Of a stretch of DNA of 64,000 nt, positions 33,419 through 42,414 are shown piece after piece (position 1 is the stretch's first letter; each line of letters opens with the position of its first letter). Made by a program: the position numbers and the translations under genes. The stretch covers positions 1 to 64,000 of the forward strand of contig CAYSQO010000001.1 in the NCBI GenBank assembly GCA_964433315.1, read 5' to 3'. Under the pieces are notes generated by a model that was not told where the DNA came from, made no database searches, and was given only the letters and a program-made list of their open reading frames with translations. This DNA comes from Aquariibacter sp964433315 (GTDB taxonomy: Bacteria > Pseudomonadota > Gammaproteobacteria > Burkholderiales > Burkholderiaceae_C).

Positions 33419-33925
33419 CTAGGGGATGAGGGCCGTCCGCGCACCCGCGGCAGCGGAGTGGCAGAACTGGGGGAACAACACCTCGTCCTCGAGGCGAATG
33501 TGTTCGGCCAGCTCGCGGGCGAAGTCGTCGACGCCTTGGATGAGCTGGATCAGCGTCTGTTGCGCCGCGCCCGTCGCATCGGTCGCGCGAAGTTGGCTTT
33601 GCAACTCCTGCACGGCCGGCAGATGCTCGCCATGCTCTCGATGCAGATCCTCGATCAGGCGCCCAATGAGCGTGTTGCCGCCCTGTTCCATCATTGGGAA
33701 GAGCCGCATCTCCTCCTTGAACATGTGCTGCTCGAGCGAGTTGCCGATCGAGGCCAGATGCTCGACCAGGCCGACCTCGAGACCGAGCGCGACGGCCTGG
33801 CTGGCCAGGGGCAGCAACAGCGCAAGCGATCGCCGATGGGTGTCGTGGTAGCGGGTCTGGATGTGCTCGATCAGTGTCGACGCCTGGGCGGCAGGATCAA
33901 GGCGAGAAACGTGTTCGAAGGGCAT
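33419..33925 (-). CDS. Hemerythrin domain protein, YtfE/RIC-like
   Basis: A 168-residue single-domain protein with the di-iron ligands of the YtfE/RIC type: IQTRYHDTHRRSLALLLPLA, EQHMFKEEMRLFPMM, LHREHGEHLPAVQ and HIRLEDEVLFPQF. It lacks the N-terminal ScdA domain of full-length YtfE. Expected role: nitric-oxide-linked iron handling or iron-sulphur repair. It heads the reverse-strand group leading to HPP-CBS, divergent from narK; the intervening 204 bp carry an FNR box. Confidence 0.8.
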   Translation of the reverse strand: MPFEHVSRLDPAAQASTLIEHIQTRYHDTHRRSLALLLPLASQAVALGLEVGLVEHLASIGNSLEQHMFKEEMRLFPMMEQGGNTLIGRLIEDLHREHGEHLPAVQELQSQLRATDATGAAQQTLIQLIQGVDDFARELAEHIRLEDEVLFPQFCHSAAAGARTALIP

Positions 33926-33963
33926 GGCTGGGCCAGTCTGGGCGAGCTGGCGACGTTGCGACG

Positions 33964-33977
33964 TTGACGCAGGTCAA
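33964..33977 (+). promoter_or_regulatory. FNR/Anr-type box upstream of narK1
   Basis: TTGACGCAGGTCAA is a perfect palindrome of the FNR/CRP consensus class (TTGAY-N4-RTCAA). Placed at -41.5, it predicts a start near 34013 with TAGTTC (34002-34007) as the -10. This fits activation of the narK-narGHJI group under low oxygen. Confidence 0.75.
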
Positions 33978-34129
33978 CGGTCCGGACAAACCCGCCCGGA
34001 GTAGTTCTTCAGAACTATGTGCCGGCGTGGCCGCATCGTTCTTCTGCCGTGCCGCCGCTAGCCACCGGTCGGATGGTCACGGACATGGGTCGGGCGGACA
34101 GTCTCGCCAACCCCGGTCGAGTCTGCATC

Positions 34130-35431
34130 ATGGCTTCCCACACCAACCTCACCGCCACCCCAACCGCCATCCCACGCCAGGCGTGGTCCGTGCTCGTCGT
34201 GAGTACGCTGGCGTTCACCGTCTGCTTCATGGTCTGGATGATGTTCGGCGTCATCGGGATCCCCCTCAAGAAGTCCCTGGGTCTGTCCGCTACCGAGTTC
34301 GGCCTGCTGACCGCCACCCCGGTGCTCACTGGTTCGCTGATCCGCGTGCCCCTGGGCATCTGGACCGACCGCTACGGCGGCCGCGTCGTCATGGCGCTTC
34401 TGATGGCTGCGACGGTGCCGGCGATCTGGCTGATGAGCTACGCCACCGCCTACTGGCATTTCCTCGTCATCGGCCTGTTCGTGGGCCTCGCGGGGGGCTC
34501 GTTCTCGGTGGGCACACCGTATGTGGCGCGTTGGTTCCCGAAGGCCCGCCAGGGCATGGCGATGGGCGTCTACGGCGCCGGCAACTCGGGCTCGGCCGTC
34601 AACAAGTTTGCCGCGCCGGCCTTGTTGGCGATCGGCGGCTGGACGCTGGTGCCACAGGTCTATGCCGCAATCATGCTGGGCACGGTGATCGTGTTCTGGC
34701 TGGGCAGCAGCAGCGACCCGAAGCATCTGGTGCCGTCGAACGTGAAGTTCACCGACCAGCTGAAGATGCTGAAGGACCCCAAGGTGTTGAAGTACTGCCA
34801 GTACTACAGCATCGTCTTCGGCGGCTACGTCGCCTTGGCGCTGTGGATGGTGCAGTACTACGTCGGCGAATTCGGCCTGACGATCCAGACCGCCGCCTTG
34901 CTGGCCGCCTGCTTCAGCCTGCCGGGCGGCGTGCTTCGTGCGGTCGGGGGCGTGCTGTCCGACAAGTTCGGCGCGCACCACGTCACCTGGTGGGTGCTGT
35001 GGGTCAGCTGGGTCTGCTTGTTCCTGCTGAGCTATCCGCAGACCGACTTCACCATCGCGACCGTCAACGGCCCCCGAACGTTCCACGTCGGCTTGAACGT
35101 CTATGCCTTCACGGTCCTGATGCTGGTGCTCGGCGTTGCCTTCGCCTTCGGCAAGGCCAGCGTCTTCAAGTACATCGGCGACGACTACCCCACCAACATC
35201 GGCACGGTCAGCGGCATCGTGGGTCTCGCCGGCGGGCTGGGCGGCTTCGTGCTGCCGATCCTGTTCGGCGCGCTGATGGACCTGACCGGCATCCGCTCGA
35301 GCGCCTTCATGCTGCTGTACGGCGTGGTCTGGGTCTCGCTGATCTGGATGTACTGGACCGAGGTGCGCAAGACCGAAATGATGGGCCGCAACGCACCGGT
35401 TTCGCCCCTGTCGCGCAGCTTCGCGCGCTGA
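34130..35431 (+). CDS. narK1: NarK-type nitrate/nitrite transporter (NarK1-like)
   Basis: A 433-residue major facilitator transporter with about 12 transmembrane helices. The motif GLFVGLAGGSFSVGTPYVARWFPKARQG and VYGAGNSGSAVNKFAAP in helix 5 mark it as the NarK1 subgroup (nitrate/proton symport in Paracoccus). The ATG at 34130 is placed before the first helix (QAWSVLVVSTLAFTVCFM) and is preferred over 34019 or 34073, whose extra residues are not conserved. It is the first gene after the FNR box and is followed 18 bp later by a NarK2-type gene. Confidence 0.85.
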   Translation: MASHTNLTATPTAIPRQAWSVLVVSTLAFTVCFMVWMMFGVIGIPLKKSLGLSATEFGLLTATPVLTGSLIRVPLGIWTDRYGGRVVMALLMAATVPAIWLMSYATAYWHFLVIGLFVGLAGGSFSVGTPYVARWFPKARQGMAMGVYGAGNSGSAVNKFAAPALLAIGGWTLVPQVYAAIMLGTVIVFWLGSSSDPKHLVPSNVKFTDQLKMLKDPKVLKYCQYYSIVFGGYVALALWMVQYYVGEFGLTIQTAALLAACFSLPGGVLRAVGGVLSDKFGAHHVTWWVLWVSWVCLFLLSYPQTDFTIATVNGPRTFHVGLNVYAFTVLMLVLGVAFAFGKASVFKYIGDDYPTNIGTVSGIVGLAGGLGGFVLPILFGALMDLTGIRSSAFMLLYGVVWVSLIWMYWTEVRKTEMMGRNAPVSPLSRSFAR

Positions 35432-35449
35432 AGGCAAGGAGAACCTCTC

Positions 35450-37108
35450 ATGAATGCCACCACCACGGCAACACAAGGGCCTGCCAAGCATGGCGGCTCT
35501 GCGGCCGACATCGCCGACTGGCGCCCCGAGGACAACGCCTTCTGGGAGGGCACCGGGAAGAAGGTGGCCTACCGCAACCTGTGGATCTCGATTCCCGCGC
35601 TGCTGTGCGGCTTCGCGGTCTGGGGCATGTGGGGCATCATCGCCGTGCAGATGCTCAACCTGGGCTTCCCGTTCACCCAGGACGAGCTCTTCACGCTGAC
35701 CGCCATCGCCGGCATCGCCGGCGCGACGATGCGCATCCCGGCCTCGTTCCTGATCCGCCTGGCCGGCGGGCGCAACACCATCTTCCTGACCACGTCGATG
35801 CTGCTGGCGCCGGCCATCGGCACCGGCATCGTGCTGCAGCACAAGGACTGGCCGCTGTGGGCCTTCCAGCTGATGGCGCTGTGGTCGGGCGTGGGTGGCG
35901 GCAACTTCGCCAGCTCGATGTCCAACATCAGCGGCTTCTTCCCGAAGCGGCTGCAGGGCACGGCGCTGGGCCTGAACGCGGGCCTGGGCAACTTCGGCGT
36001 CACCACGATGCAGATCGTCATTCCACTGGTGATGACGGTGCCGCTGCTGGGAGCCTTCGGCGGCGAGCCGATGACGCTGCTGAAGGACAGCGGCTGGATC
36101 TTCGGGAAGATCGCCGCGGGCACGCCCACCTGGGTGCAGAACGCCGGCTTCGCCTGGGTGTTCTCGCTGGTGCCGCTGGGCGCGCTGTGCTGGTTCGGCA
36201 TGAACAACCTGAAGACGGTGTCGCCGAACTCCGGCTCGCCGATCGTGGCCTTCGCCAAGATCACCTACCTGTACACGCTGGCCTTCGTGCCGACCATCTT
36301 CATGCTCTGGCTGTACCTGCCCAAGCCCACCGGACTGGGGCTGCTGAACATGTGGGTGGCGATTCCGCTGGACATCCTGATGGCGCTCACCGTGATGCGC
36401 CTGGCGGCCTTCGGCGAGATGAAGGAGGGCGTGAAGAAGCAGTTCGCGATCTTCAAGGACAAGCACACCTGGTCGCTGACCGCGCTGTACATCGTCACCT
36501 TCGGCTCGTTCATCGGCTTCTCGATGGCGCTGCCGCTGTCGATGAAGGTCATCTTCGGTGTCAGCCACGTGCCCGATGCCAACGGCGTGATGCAGCACAC
36601 TCTGAACAACCCGAACGCACCCACCATCCTGGCCTACGCCTGGATCGGCCCCTTCGTCGGCGCGGCGACGCGGCCCATCGGCGGCTGGATCTCCGACAAG
36701 GTGGGCGGCTCGATCGTCACGCAGGTGATCACCGCGGTGATGGCCCTGGCCGCCGTCGCGGTCGGCTACGTGATGATGCTGGCCTACGGCTCGGCCACGC
36801 CGGAGCAGTACTTCCCGATGTTCCTCGGGCTCTTCATGGTGCTGTTCTTCGCCAGCGGCATCGGCAACGGCTCCACCTTCCGCACCATCGGCGTCATCTT
36901 CGACCGTGCCCAGGCGGGCCCGGTGCTGGGTTGGACGTCGGCGGTCGCGGCCTACGGCGCCTTCATTGCGCCGGTGCTGATCGGCCAGTACATCAAGGCA
37001 GGTGCACCGCAACTTGCGTTCTACGGTTTCGCGGTGTTCTACGCGCTGTGCCTGGTGCTCAACTGGTGGTTCTACCTGCGCGGCAACGCGTACGTGAAGA
37101 ACCCCTGA
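35450..37108 (+). CDS. narK2: NarK-type nitrate/nitrite transporter (NarK2-like)
   Basis: A 552-residue MFS transporter preceded by AAGGAG. The soluble N-terminus WRPEDNAFWEGTGKKVAYRN is followed by twelve helices. Helix 5 carries the nitrate signature GVGGGNFASSMSNISGFFP and helix 11 the related GNGSTFRTIGVIF. A loop insertion near residues 195-225 makes it longer than NarK1. NarK2 proteins are usually nitrate/nitrite antiporters. With NarK1 upstream it resembles the NarK1-NarK2 pair that is fused in Paracoccus. Confidence 0.88.
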   Translation: MNATTTATQGPAKHGGSAADIADWRPEDNAFWEGTGKKVAYRNLWISIPALLCGFAVWGMWGIIAVQMLNLGFPFTQDELFTLTAIAGIAGATMRIPASFLIRLAGGRNTIFLTTSMLLAPAIGTGIVLQHKDWPLWAFQLMALWSGVGGGNFASSMSNISGFFPKRLQGTALGLNAGLGNFGVTTMQIVIPLVMTVPLLGAFGGEPMTLLKDSGWIFGKIAAGTPTWVQNAGFAWVFSLVPLGALCWFGMNNLKTVSPNSGSPIVAFAKITYLYTLAFVPTIFMLWLYLPKPTGLGLLNMWVAIPLDILMALTVMRLAAFGEMKEGVKKQFAIFKDKHTWSLTALYIVTFGSFIGFSMALPLSMKVIFGVSHVPDANGVMQHTLNNPNAPTILAYAWIGPFVGAATRPIGGWISDKVGGSIVTQVITAVMALAAVAVGYVMMLAYGSATPEQYFPMFLGLFMVLFFASGIGNGSTFRTIGVIFDRAQAGPVLGWTSAVAAYGAFIAPVLIGQYIKAGAPQLAFYGFAVFYALCLVLNWWFYLRGNAYVKNP

Positions 37109-37141
37109 GCGATCCACGGCCAGCGTTCGTCTCGAATCGCC

Positions 37142-38530
37142 ATGTCAGCCTCGATCATCCGGCAGTGGAACCCCGAAGACCCTGTCTTCTGGAAGCGCCA
37201 GGGCGAGGTCGTGGCGCGCCGCAATCTGTGGCTGTCGATCCCAGCGCTGGCCTTGTCGTTCGCGGTGTGGATGCTCTGGTCGGTGGTGGTGGTCCATCTG
37301 CCCGCGGCCGGGTTCCGCTACAGCACCAACCAGCTGTTCTGGCTGACGGCACTGCCCGCCCTGTGCGGTGCGACGCTGCGCATCTTCTATGCCTTCGCTG
37401 TGCCGGTGATCGGCGGTCGGCGCTTCACCACGCTGGCCACCGCGAGCCTGCTACTACCGGCCGTCGGCATCGGCCTGGCGGTGCAGGATCCGTCCACGCC
37501 CTTCGAGTGGATGGTGGTGCTGGCGCTGCTGTGCGGCCTGGGTGGCGGCAATTTCGCCGGCTCGATGGCGAACATCAGCTACTTCTTCCCGAGCACCCGC
37601 CAGGGCTACGCGCTCGGCCTGAACGCGGGGCTCGGTCACCTCGGCGTGGCCGGCGTGCAGCTGCTGGTGCCGCTGGTCATCAGCGCCGGTGTCTTCGGGG
37701 TCTTCGACGGCCCTCCGCAGTCGACGGCACAGGGTCCGATGTGGCTGCAGAACGCGGGCTTCATCTGGGTGCCGCTCATCCTGGCCAGCACGGCGGCAGC
37801 CTGGTTCGGCATGGACGACCTCGCCGACCGGCACGCCGGCATGGCCGAGCAGGCGGTGGTCTTCACCCGCCGGCACAACTGGCTGATGTGCTGGCTCTAC
37901 CTCGGCACCTTCGGCAGCTTCATCGGCTTCTCGGCGAGCCTGCCGATGCTGGCCCAGAGCCAGTACCAGCGCGCCGATGCGATGCACCTGGTCTGGCTGG
38001 GGCCGCTGATTGGCGCCGTGCTGCGCCCGTTGGGCGGCTGGATGGCCGATCGCTGGGGCGGCGCGCGCGTCACCTTCTGGGTCTTCGTGCTGATGGCTCT
38101 GGCCGCCTTGGTCGCTCTGCTGTGTCTGCCGACGGCGAGCGTCTCGGGCTCGGAGGTGTCGAGCAACGGCTACACCGGTTTCCTCGCGGCCTTCGGTCTC
38201 CTGTTCGCGGCGTCGGGCATCGGCAATGGCAGCACCTTCCGGATGATCTCCAGCCTGTTCGTCGCCGAGCGCCTGAAGAGGGCCGATGAACTGCCCTCGG
38301 CGCGTGCGCAGGCTGCGCGCGAAGGTGCAGTGGAGGCCGCAGCGGCGCTCGGCTTTGCCAGCGCCATCGGCGCCTACGGCGGCTTCTTCATCCCCAAGAG
38401 CGTGGGCTCGTCGCTGGCGATCACCGGCAGCGCCTCGGCGGCGCTGGTGATGTTCATCGGCTTCTACCTTTCCTGCATCGCGTTGACCTGGTGGGCGTAC
38501 AGCCGCCGCAACGCGCCTTACCCCTGCTAG
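37142..38530 (+). CDS. narK3: Third NarK-type transporter
   Basis: A 462-residue MFS transporter that starts with the same kind of N-terminus as NarK2 (WNPEDPVFWKRQGEVVARRN) and has the nitrate signature GLGGGNFAGSMANISYFFP. The C-terminal signature ASGIGNGSTFRMISSLF is followed by a charged cytoplasmic insert near residues 375-400 rich in Ala/Arg. It is more similar to NarK2 than to NarK1 by eye and looks like a diverged tandem duplicate. It starts 33 bp after narK2 and ends 49 bp before narG. Substrate preference cannot be read from sequence. Confidence 0.85.
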   Translation: MSASIIRQWNPEDPVFWKRQGEVVARRNLWLSIPALALSFAVWMLWSVVVVHLPAAGFRYSTNQLFWLTALPALCGATLRIFYAFAVPVIGGRRFTTLATASLLLPAVGIGLAVQDPSTPFEWMVVLALLCGLGGGNFAGSMANISYFFPSTRQGYALGLNAGLGHLGVAGVQLLVPLVISAGVFGVFDGPPQSTAQGPMWLQNAGFIWVPLILASTAAAWFGMDDLADRHAGMAEQAVVFTRRHNWLMCWLYLGTFGSFIGFSASLPMLAQSQYQRADAMHLVWLGPLIGAVLRPLGGWMADRWGGARVTFWVFVLMALAALVALLCLPTASVSGSEVSSNGYTGFLAAFGLLFAASGIGNGSTFRMISSLFVAERLKRADELPSARAQAAREGAVEAAAALGFASAIGAYGGFFIPKSVGSSLAITGSASAALVMFIGFYLSCIALTWWAYSRRNAPYPC

Positions 38531-38579
38531 TTCACCTCCTGAAACCCGCACGCGGACGAGCACTTCCAAGGACGACGAT

Positions 38580-41500
38580 ATGAGCCACTTTCTGGACCGC
38601 CTCACCCACTTCTCGCTGCCCAAGGAGACGTTCGCCGGCGACCATGGCCTGACCACCGGTGAGGACCGCACCTGGGAGGACGCCTACCGCAACCGCTGGG
38701 CCCACGACAAAATCGTGCGCAGCACGCACGGCGTGAACTGCACCGGCTCGTGCTCGTGGAAGATCTACGTCAAGGGTGGCATCGTCACCTGGGAGACCCA
38801 GCAGACCGACTACCCGCGCACGCGCTGGGACATGCCCAACCACGAGCCGCGTGGCTGCGCGCGCGGCGCCAGCTACAGCTGGTACCTGTACAGCGCCAAC
38901 CGCGTGAAGTACCCGATGGTGCGCGGCCGCCTGCTCGAGCGCTGGCGCGCGGCGATGAAGACCGCCAAGACGCCGGTGGACGCCTGGGCCACCATCGTCG
39001 AGAACCCCGAGGCGCGGCGCGACTACCAGAAGGTGCGCGGCATGGGTGGCTTCGTGCGCAGCAGCTGGGACGAGGTGAACCAGATCATCGCAGCCAGTAA
39101 TGTCTACACGATCAAGAAGCACGGCCCCGATCGGGTGATCGGCTTCTCGCCGATTCCGGCGATGAGCATGGTCAGCTACGCCGCCGGCAGCCGCTACCTC
39201 AGCCTGATCGGCGGCGTGTGCATGAGCTTCTACGACTGGTACTGCGACCTGCCGCCCAGCAGCCCGCAGGTGTGGGGCGAGCAGACCGATGTGCCTGAAT
39301 CGGCCGACTGGTACAACAGCACCTACATCATCGCCTGGGGCAGCAATGTGCCGCAGACGCGCACGCCCGATGCGCACTTCTTCACCGAGGTGCGCTACAA
39401 GGGAGCGAAGACGGTGGCCGTCACGCCTGACTACAGCGAGGTCGCCAAGCTCGCCGACATCTGGCTCCACCCCAAGCAGGGCACCGATGCTGCGCTGGCG
39501 ATGGCCATGGGCCACGTTGCGCTCAACGAGTTCTACTTCAAGCAGCGCAGCCCGTATTTCGACGACTACGCGCGCCGCTACACCGACCTGCCGCTGCTGG
39601 TGATGCTGAAGGAGCACACGCTGCCCGACGGCCGCAAGACGCTGGTGCCTGACCGCTACCTGCGCGCCTCGGACTTCAACGGCAAGCTCGGCCAGCAGAA
39701 CAACCCCGAGTGGAAGACGGTGGCCTTCGACACCGGCGGCCGCGCGGTGCTGCCCAACGGCAGCATCGGCTTCCGCTGGACGCCCGAGGGCGGCCCCGAC
39801 CAAGGCAAGTGGAACCTCGAGAACAAGGAGGCGCGCCACGGCACCGAGGTCAAGCTGAAGCTGTCGGTCCTTGAAGACGGCGATCAGGCGCACGAGGTGG
39901 TGGACATCGGCCTGCCTTACTTCGGCGGCGTCAGCAATCCGCACTTCACGACCAATGTGCAGAACGGCGAGGTCAACTTCGTCAAGGTGCCGGCGGTGCG
40001 GCTGCGCCTGGGCAAGGAAGGCGATCACCGCGAAGCGCTGGTGGCCACGGTGTTCGACCTGCAGGCCGCGCAGTACGGCATCGACCGTGGGCTGGGCAGC
40101 GGAGCCAAGAGCTACGACGACGACGCGGCCTACACGCCGGCCTGGGCCGAGAGCGTGACCGGTACGCCGCGCGACCAGATCATCACCGTGGCGCGGCAAT
40201 TCGCCGAGAACGCGCACAAGACGCATGGCAAGAGCATGGTGATCATCGGCGCGGCGATGAACCACTGGTACCACTGCGACATGAACTATCGCGGTGTCAT
40301 CAACCTGCTGATGATGTGCGGCTGCATCGGCCAGAGCGGCGGCGGCTGGTCGCACTACGTGGGCCAGGAGAAGCTGCGCCCGCAGACCGGCTGGACGGCG
40401 CTGGCCTTCGCGCTGGACTGGATCCGCCCGCCTCGCCAGATGAACAGCACCAGCTTCTTTTATGCGCACACCGACCAGTGGCGCTACGAGAAGCTCGGCA
40501 TGGAGGAGATCGTGTCGCCGCTTGCCGACCGCAAGGCCTTCGGCGGCAGCATGATCGACTACAACGTGCGCGCCGAGCGCATGGGCTGGCTGCCCAGCGC
40601 GCCGCAGCTCAAGACCAACCCGATGCAGGTGGTGAAGGACGCCACCGCGGCCGGCCTGGACCCGAAGGACTACGTCGTGCGGGCGCTGAAGGACGGCACG
40701 GTCGAGATGAGCTGCGAGGACCCCGACGCACCGCAGAACTGGCCGCGCGTGATGTTCGTCTGGCGCAGCAACCTGCTGGGCTCGTCGGGCAAGGGCCACG
40801 AGTACTTCTGCAAGCACCTGCTGGGCACGGAGAACGGCATCCAGGGCAAGGACCTGGGCGCCGACGACGCCAAGCCCTCTGAAGTGAAGTGGCACGCCGA
40901 GGCCCCGGTCGGCAAGCTCGACTTGGTGGTGACGCTGGACTTCCGCATGAGCACCACCTGCCTTTACAGCGACATCGTGCTGCCCACCGCCAGTTGGTAC
41001 GAGAAGAACGACCTCAACACCAGCGACATGCACCCCTTCATCCACCCGCTGAGTGCCGCGGTGGATCCGGTGTGGCAAAGCCGCAGCGACTGGGAGATCT
41101 ACAAGGGCTTTGCGAAGGCCTTCAGCGAAGTCTGCGTCGGTCACCTGGGCGTCGAACGCGAGGTGGTGCTGACGCCGCTGATGCACGATAGCGCCGCCGA
41201 ACTGGCCCAGCCGTTCGACGTGAAGGAGTGGAAGAAGGGCCAGTGCGATCTGATCCCCGGCAAGACCGCGCCGCAGATCGGCGTGGTCGAGCGCGACTAC
41301 CCGAACGTCTACAAGCGCTTCATCGCGCTCGGCCCCTTGATGGACAAGCTGGGCAACGGCGGCAAGGGCATCGGCTGGAAGACCGGTACCGAGGTGGAGC
41401 AACTCGGGCAGCTCAACGGCACGACGCTGACCGAGGGCGTGACGCAGGGCATGCCGAAGATCGTGACCGACATCGACGCCTGCGAGGTCATCCTGCAGCT

Positions 41501-42386
41501 CGCGCCAGAGACCAACGGCCATGTCGCGGTGAAGGCCTGGGAAGCCCTGGGCAAGCAGACGGGCCGCGACCATACCCACCTGGCGCTGTACCGCGAGGAC
41601 GAGAAGATCCGCTACCGCGACGTGCAGGCGCAGCCGCGCAAGATCATCAGCAGCCCCACCTGGAGCGGCATCGAAAGCGAGACCGTCAGCTACAACGCCG
41701 GCTACACCAACGTGCACGAGCTGATTCCCTGGCGCACGCTGACTGGCCGCCAGCAGTTCTACCTCGACCACCCGTGGGTGATCGCCTTCGGCGAGGCCTT
41801 GAGCAGCTACCGCCCGCCGGTGGACCTGAAGACGACGGCCGGCATCCACAACATCAAGCCGAACGGGCACCAGGAGATCCTGCTCAACTTCATCACGCCT
41901 CACCAGAAGTGGGGCATCCACAGCACGTACAGCGACAACCTGCTGATGTTGACGCTGAACCGCGGCGGCCCGGTGGTGTGGCTGAGCGAGGATGACGCCA
42001 AGCGCTCGGGCATCGAGGACAACGACTGGGTCGAGGTCTTCAACATCAACGGCGCCATCGCGGCGCGTGCGGTGGTCAGCCAGCGCGTCAACCCCGGCAT
42101 GCTGCTGATGTACCACGCGCAGGAAAAGATCATCAACACACCGGGGTCGCAGATCACCGGCGTGCGCGGTGGCATTCACAACAGCGTGACGCGCATCGTG
42201 CTCAAGCCCACGCACATGATCGGCGGCTACGCGCAGTTCAGCTACGGCTTCAACTACTACGGGACCATCGGCACCAACCGGGACGAGTTCGTCGTGGTGC
42301 GCAAGATGGCCAAGGTCGATTGGCTGGACACGCCTGCCGACGACCACCTCGCCGCCGCCTATCAAGGCCAGGGCGAGAACCCCTGA
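38580..42386 (+). CDS. narG: Respiratory nitrate reductase alpha subunit NarG
   Basis: A 1268-residue molybdopterin enzyme that reduces nitrate to nitrite on the cytoplasmic side of the membrane. The N-terminal FS0 cluster motif (HGVNCTGSCSW; a His then Cys ligands) is typical of NarG, as is the Mo-ligand region YCDLPPSSPQVWGEQTDVPE. AAGGACGACG precedes the ATG. Length matches the family (about 1240-1260). It has no twin-Arg signal beyond the vestigial type normal for NarG. First gene of narGHJI; the three narK genes upstream are probably in the same unit. Confidence 0.97.
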   Translation: MSHFLDRLTHFSLPKETFAGDHGLTTGEDRTWEDAYRNRWAHDKIVRSTHGVNCTGSCSWKIYVKGGIVTWETQQTDYPRTRWDMPNHEPRGCARGASYSWYLYSANRVKYPMVRGRLLERWRAAMKTAKTPVDAWATIVENPEARRDYQKVRGMGGFVRSSWDEVNQIIAASNVYTIKKHGPDRVIGFSPIPAMSMVSYAAGSRYLSLIGGVCMSFYDWYCDLPPSSPQVWGEQTDVPESADWYNSTYIIAWGSNVPQTRTPDAHFFTEVRYKGAKTVAVTPDYSEVAKLADIWLHPKQGTDAALAMAMGHVALNEFYFKQRSPYFDDYARRYTDLPLLVMLKEHTLPDGRKTLVPDRYLRASDFNGKLGQQNNPEWKTVAFDTGGRAVLPNGSIGFRWTPEGGPDQGKWNLENKEARHGTEVKLKLSVLEDGDQAHEVVDIGLPYFGGVSNPHFTTNVQNGEVNFVKVPAVRLRLGKEGDHREALVATVFDLQAAQYGIDRGLGSGAKSYDDDAAYTPAWAESVTGTPRDQIITVARQFAENAHKTHGKSMVIIGAAMNHWYHCDMNYRGVINLLMMCGCIGQSGGGWSHYVGQEKLRPQTGWTALAFALDWIRPPRQMNSTSFFYAHTDQWRYEKLGMEEIVSPLADRKAFGGSMIDYNVRAERMGWLPSAPQLKTNPMQVVKDATAAGLDPKDYVVRALKDGTVEMSCEDPDAPQNWPRVMFVWRSNLLGSSGKGHEYFCKHLLGTENGIQGKDLGADDAKPSEVKWHAEAPVGKLDLVVTLDFRMSTTCLYSDIVLPTASWYEKNDLNTSDMHPFIHPLSAAVDPVWQSRSDWEIYKGFAKAFSEVCVGHLGVEREVVLTPLMHDSAAELAQPFDVKEWKKGQCDLIPGKTAPQIGVVERDYPNVYKRFIALGPLMDKLGNGGKGIGWKTGTEVEQLGQLNGTTLTEGVTQGMPKIVTDIDACEVILQLAPETNGHVAVKAWEALGKQTGRDHTHLALYREDEKIRYRDVQAQPRKIISSPTWSGIESETVSYNAGYTNVHELIPWRTLTGRQQFYLDHPWVIAFGEALSSYRPPVDLKTTAGIHNIKPNGHQEILLNFITPHQKWGIHSTYSDNLLMLTLNRGGPVVWLSEDDAKRSGIEDNDWVEVFNINGAIAARAVVSQRVNPGMLLMYHAQEKIINTPGSQITGVRGGIHNSVTRIVLKPTHMIGGYAQFSYGFNYYGTIGTNRDEFVVVRKMAKVDWLDTPADDHLAAAYQGQGENP

Positions 42387-42414
42387 ACCGGCCGATCAGA
42401 CAAGGAGCATCGCA

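Noticed and set aside
34001..34017. AGTTCT-TC-AGAACT palindrome just after the FNR box
   Set aside because: It overlaps the predicted -10 and start of the narK transcript; 6-bp arms with a 2-bp centre are easily explained by chance, so no separate operator is claimed.
33874..38289. A 1471-codon open frame running through the narK genes
   Set aside because: It is a shadow of the high-GC narK genes in another frame; residue composition is Arg/Ala/Gly-rich with no domain, while the three narK frames have clear transporter signatures.
34058..42365. Long antisense open frames (about 1019 and 1277 codons) opposite the narK genes and narG
   Set aside because: His/Arg/Gln/Val-rich translations typical of antisense to high-GC genes, with no recognisable domain; narK and narG are unambiguous on the forward strand.
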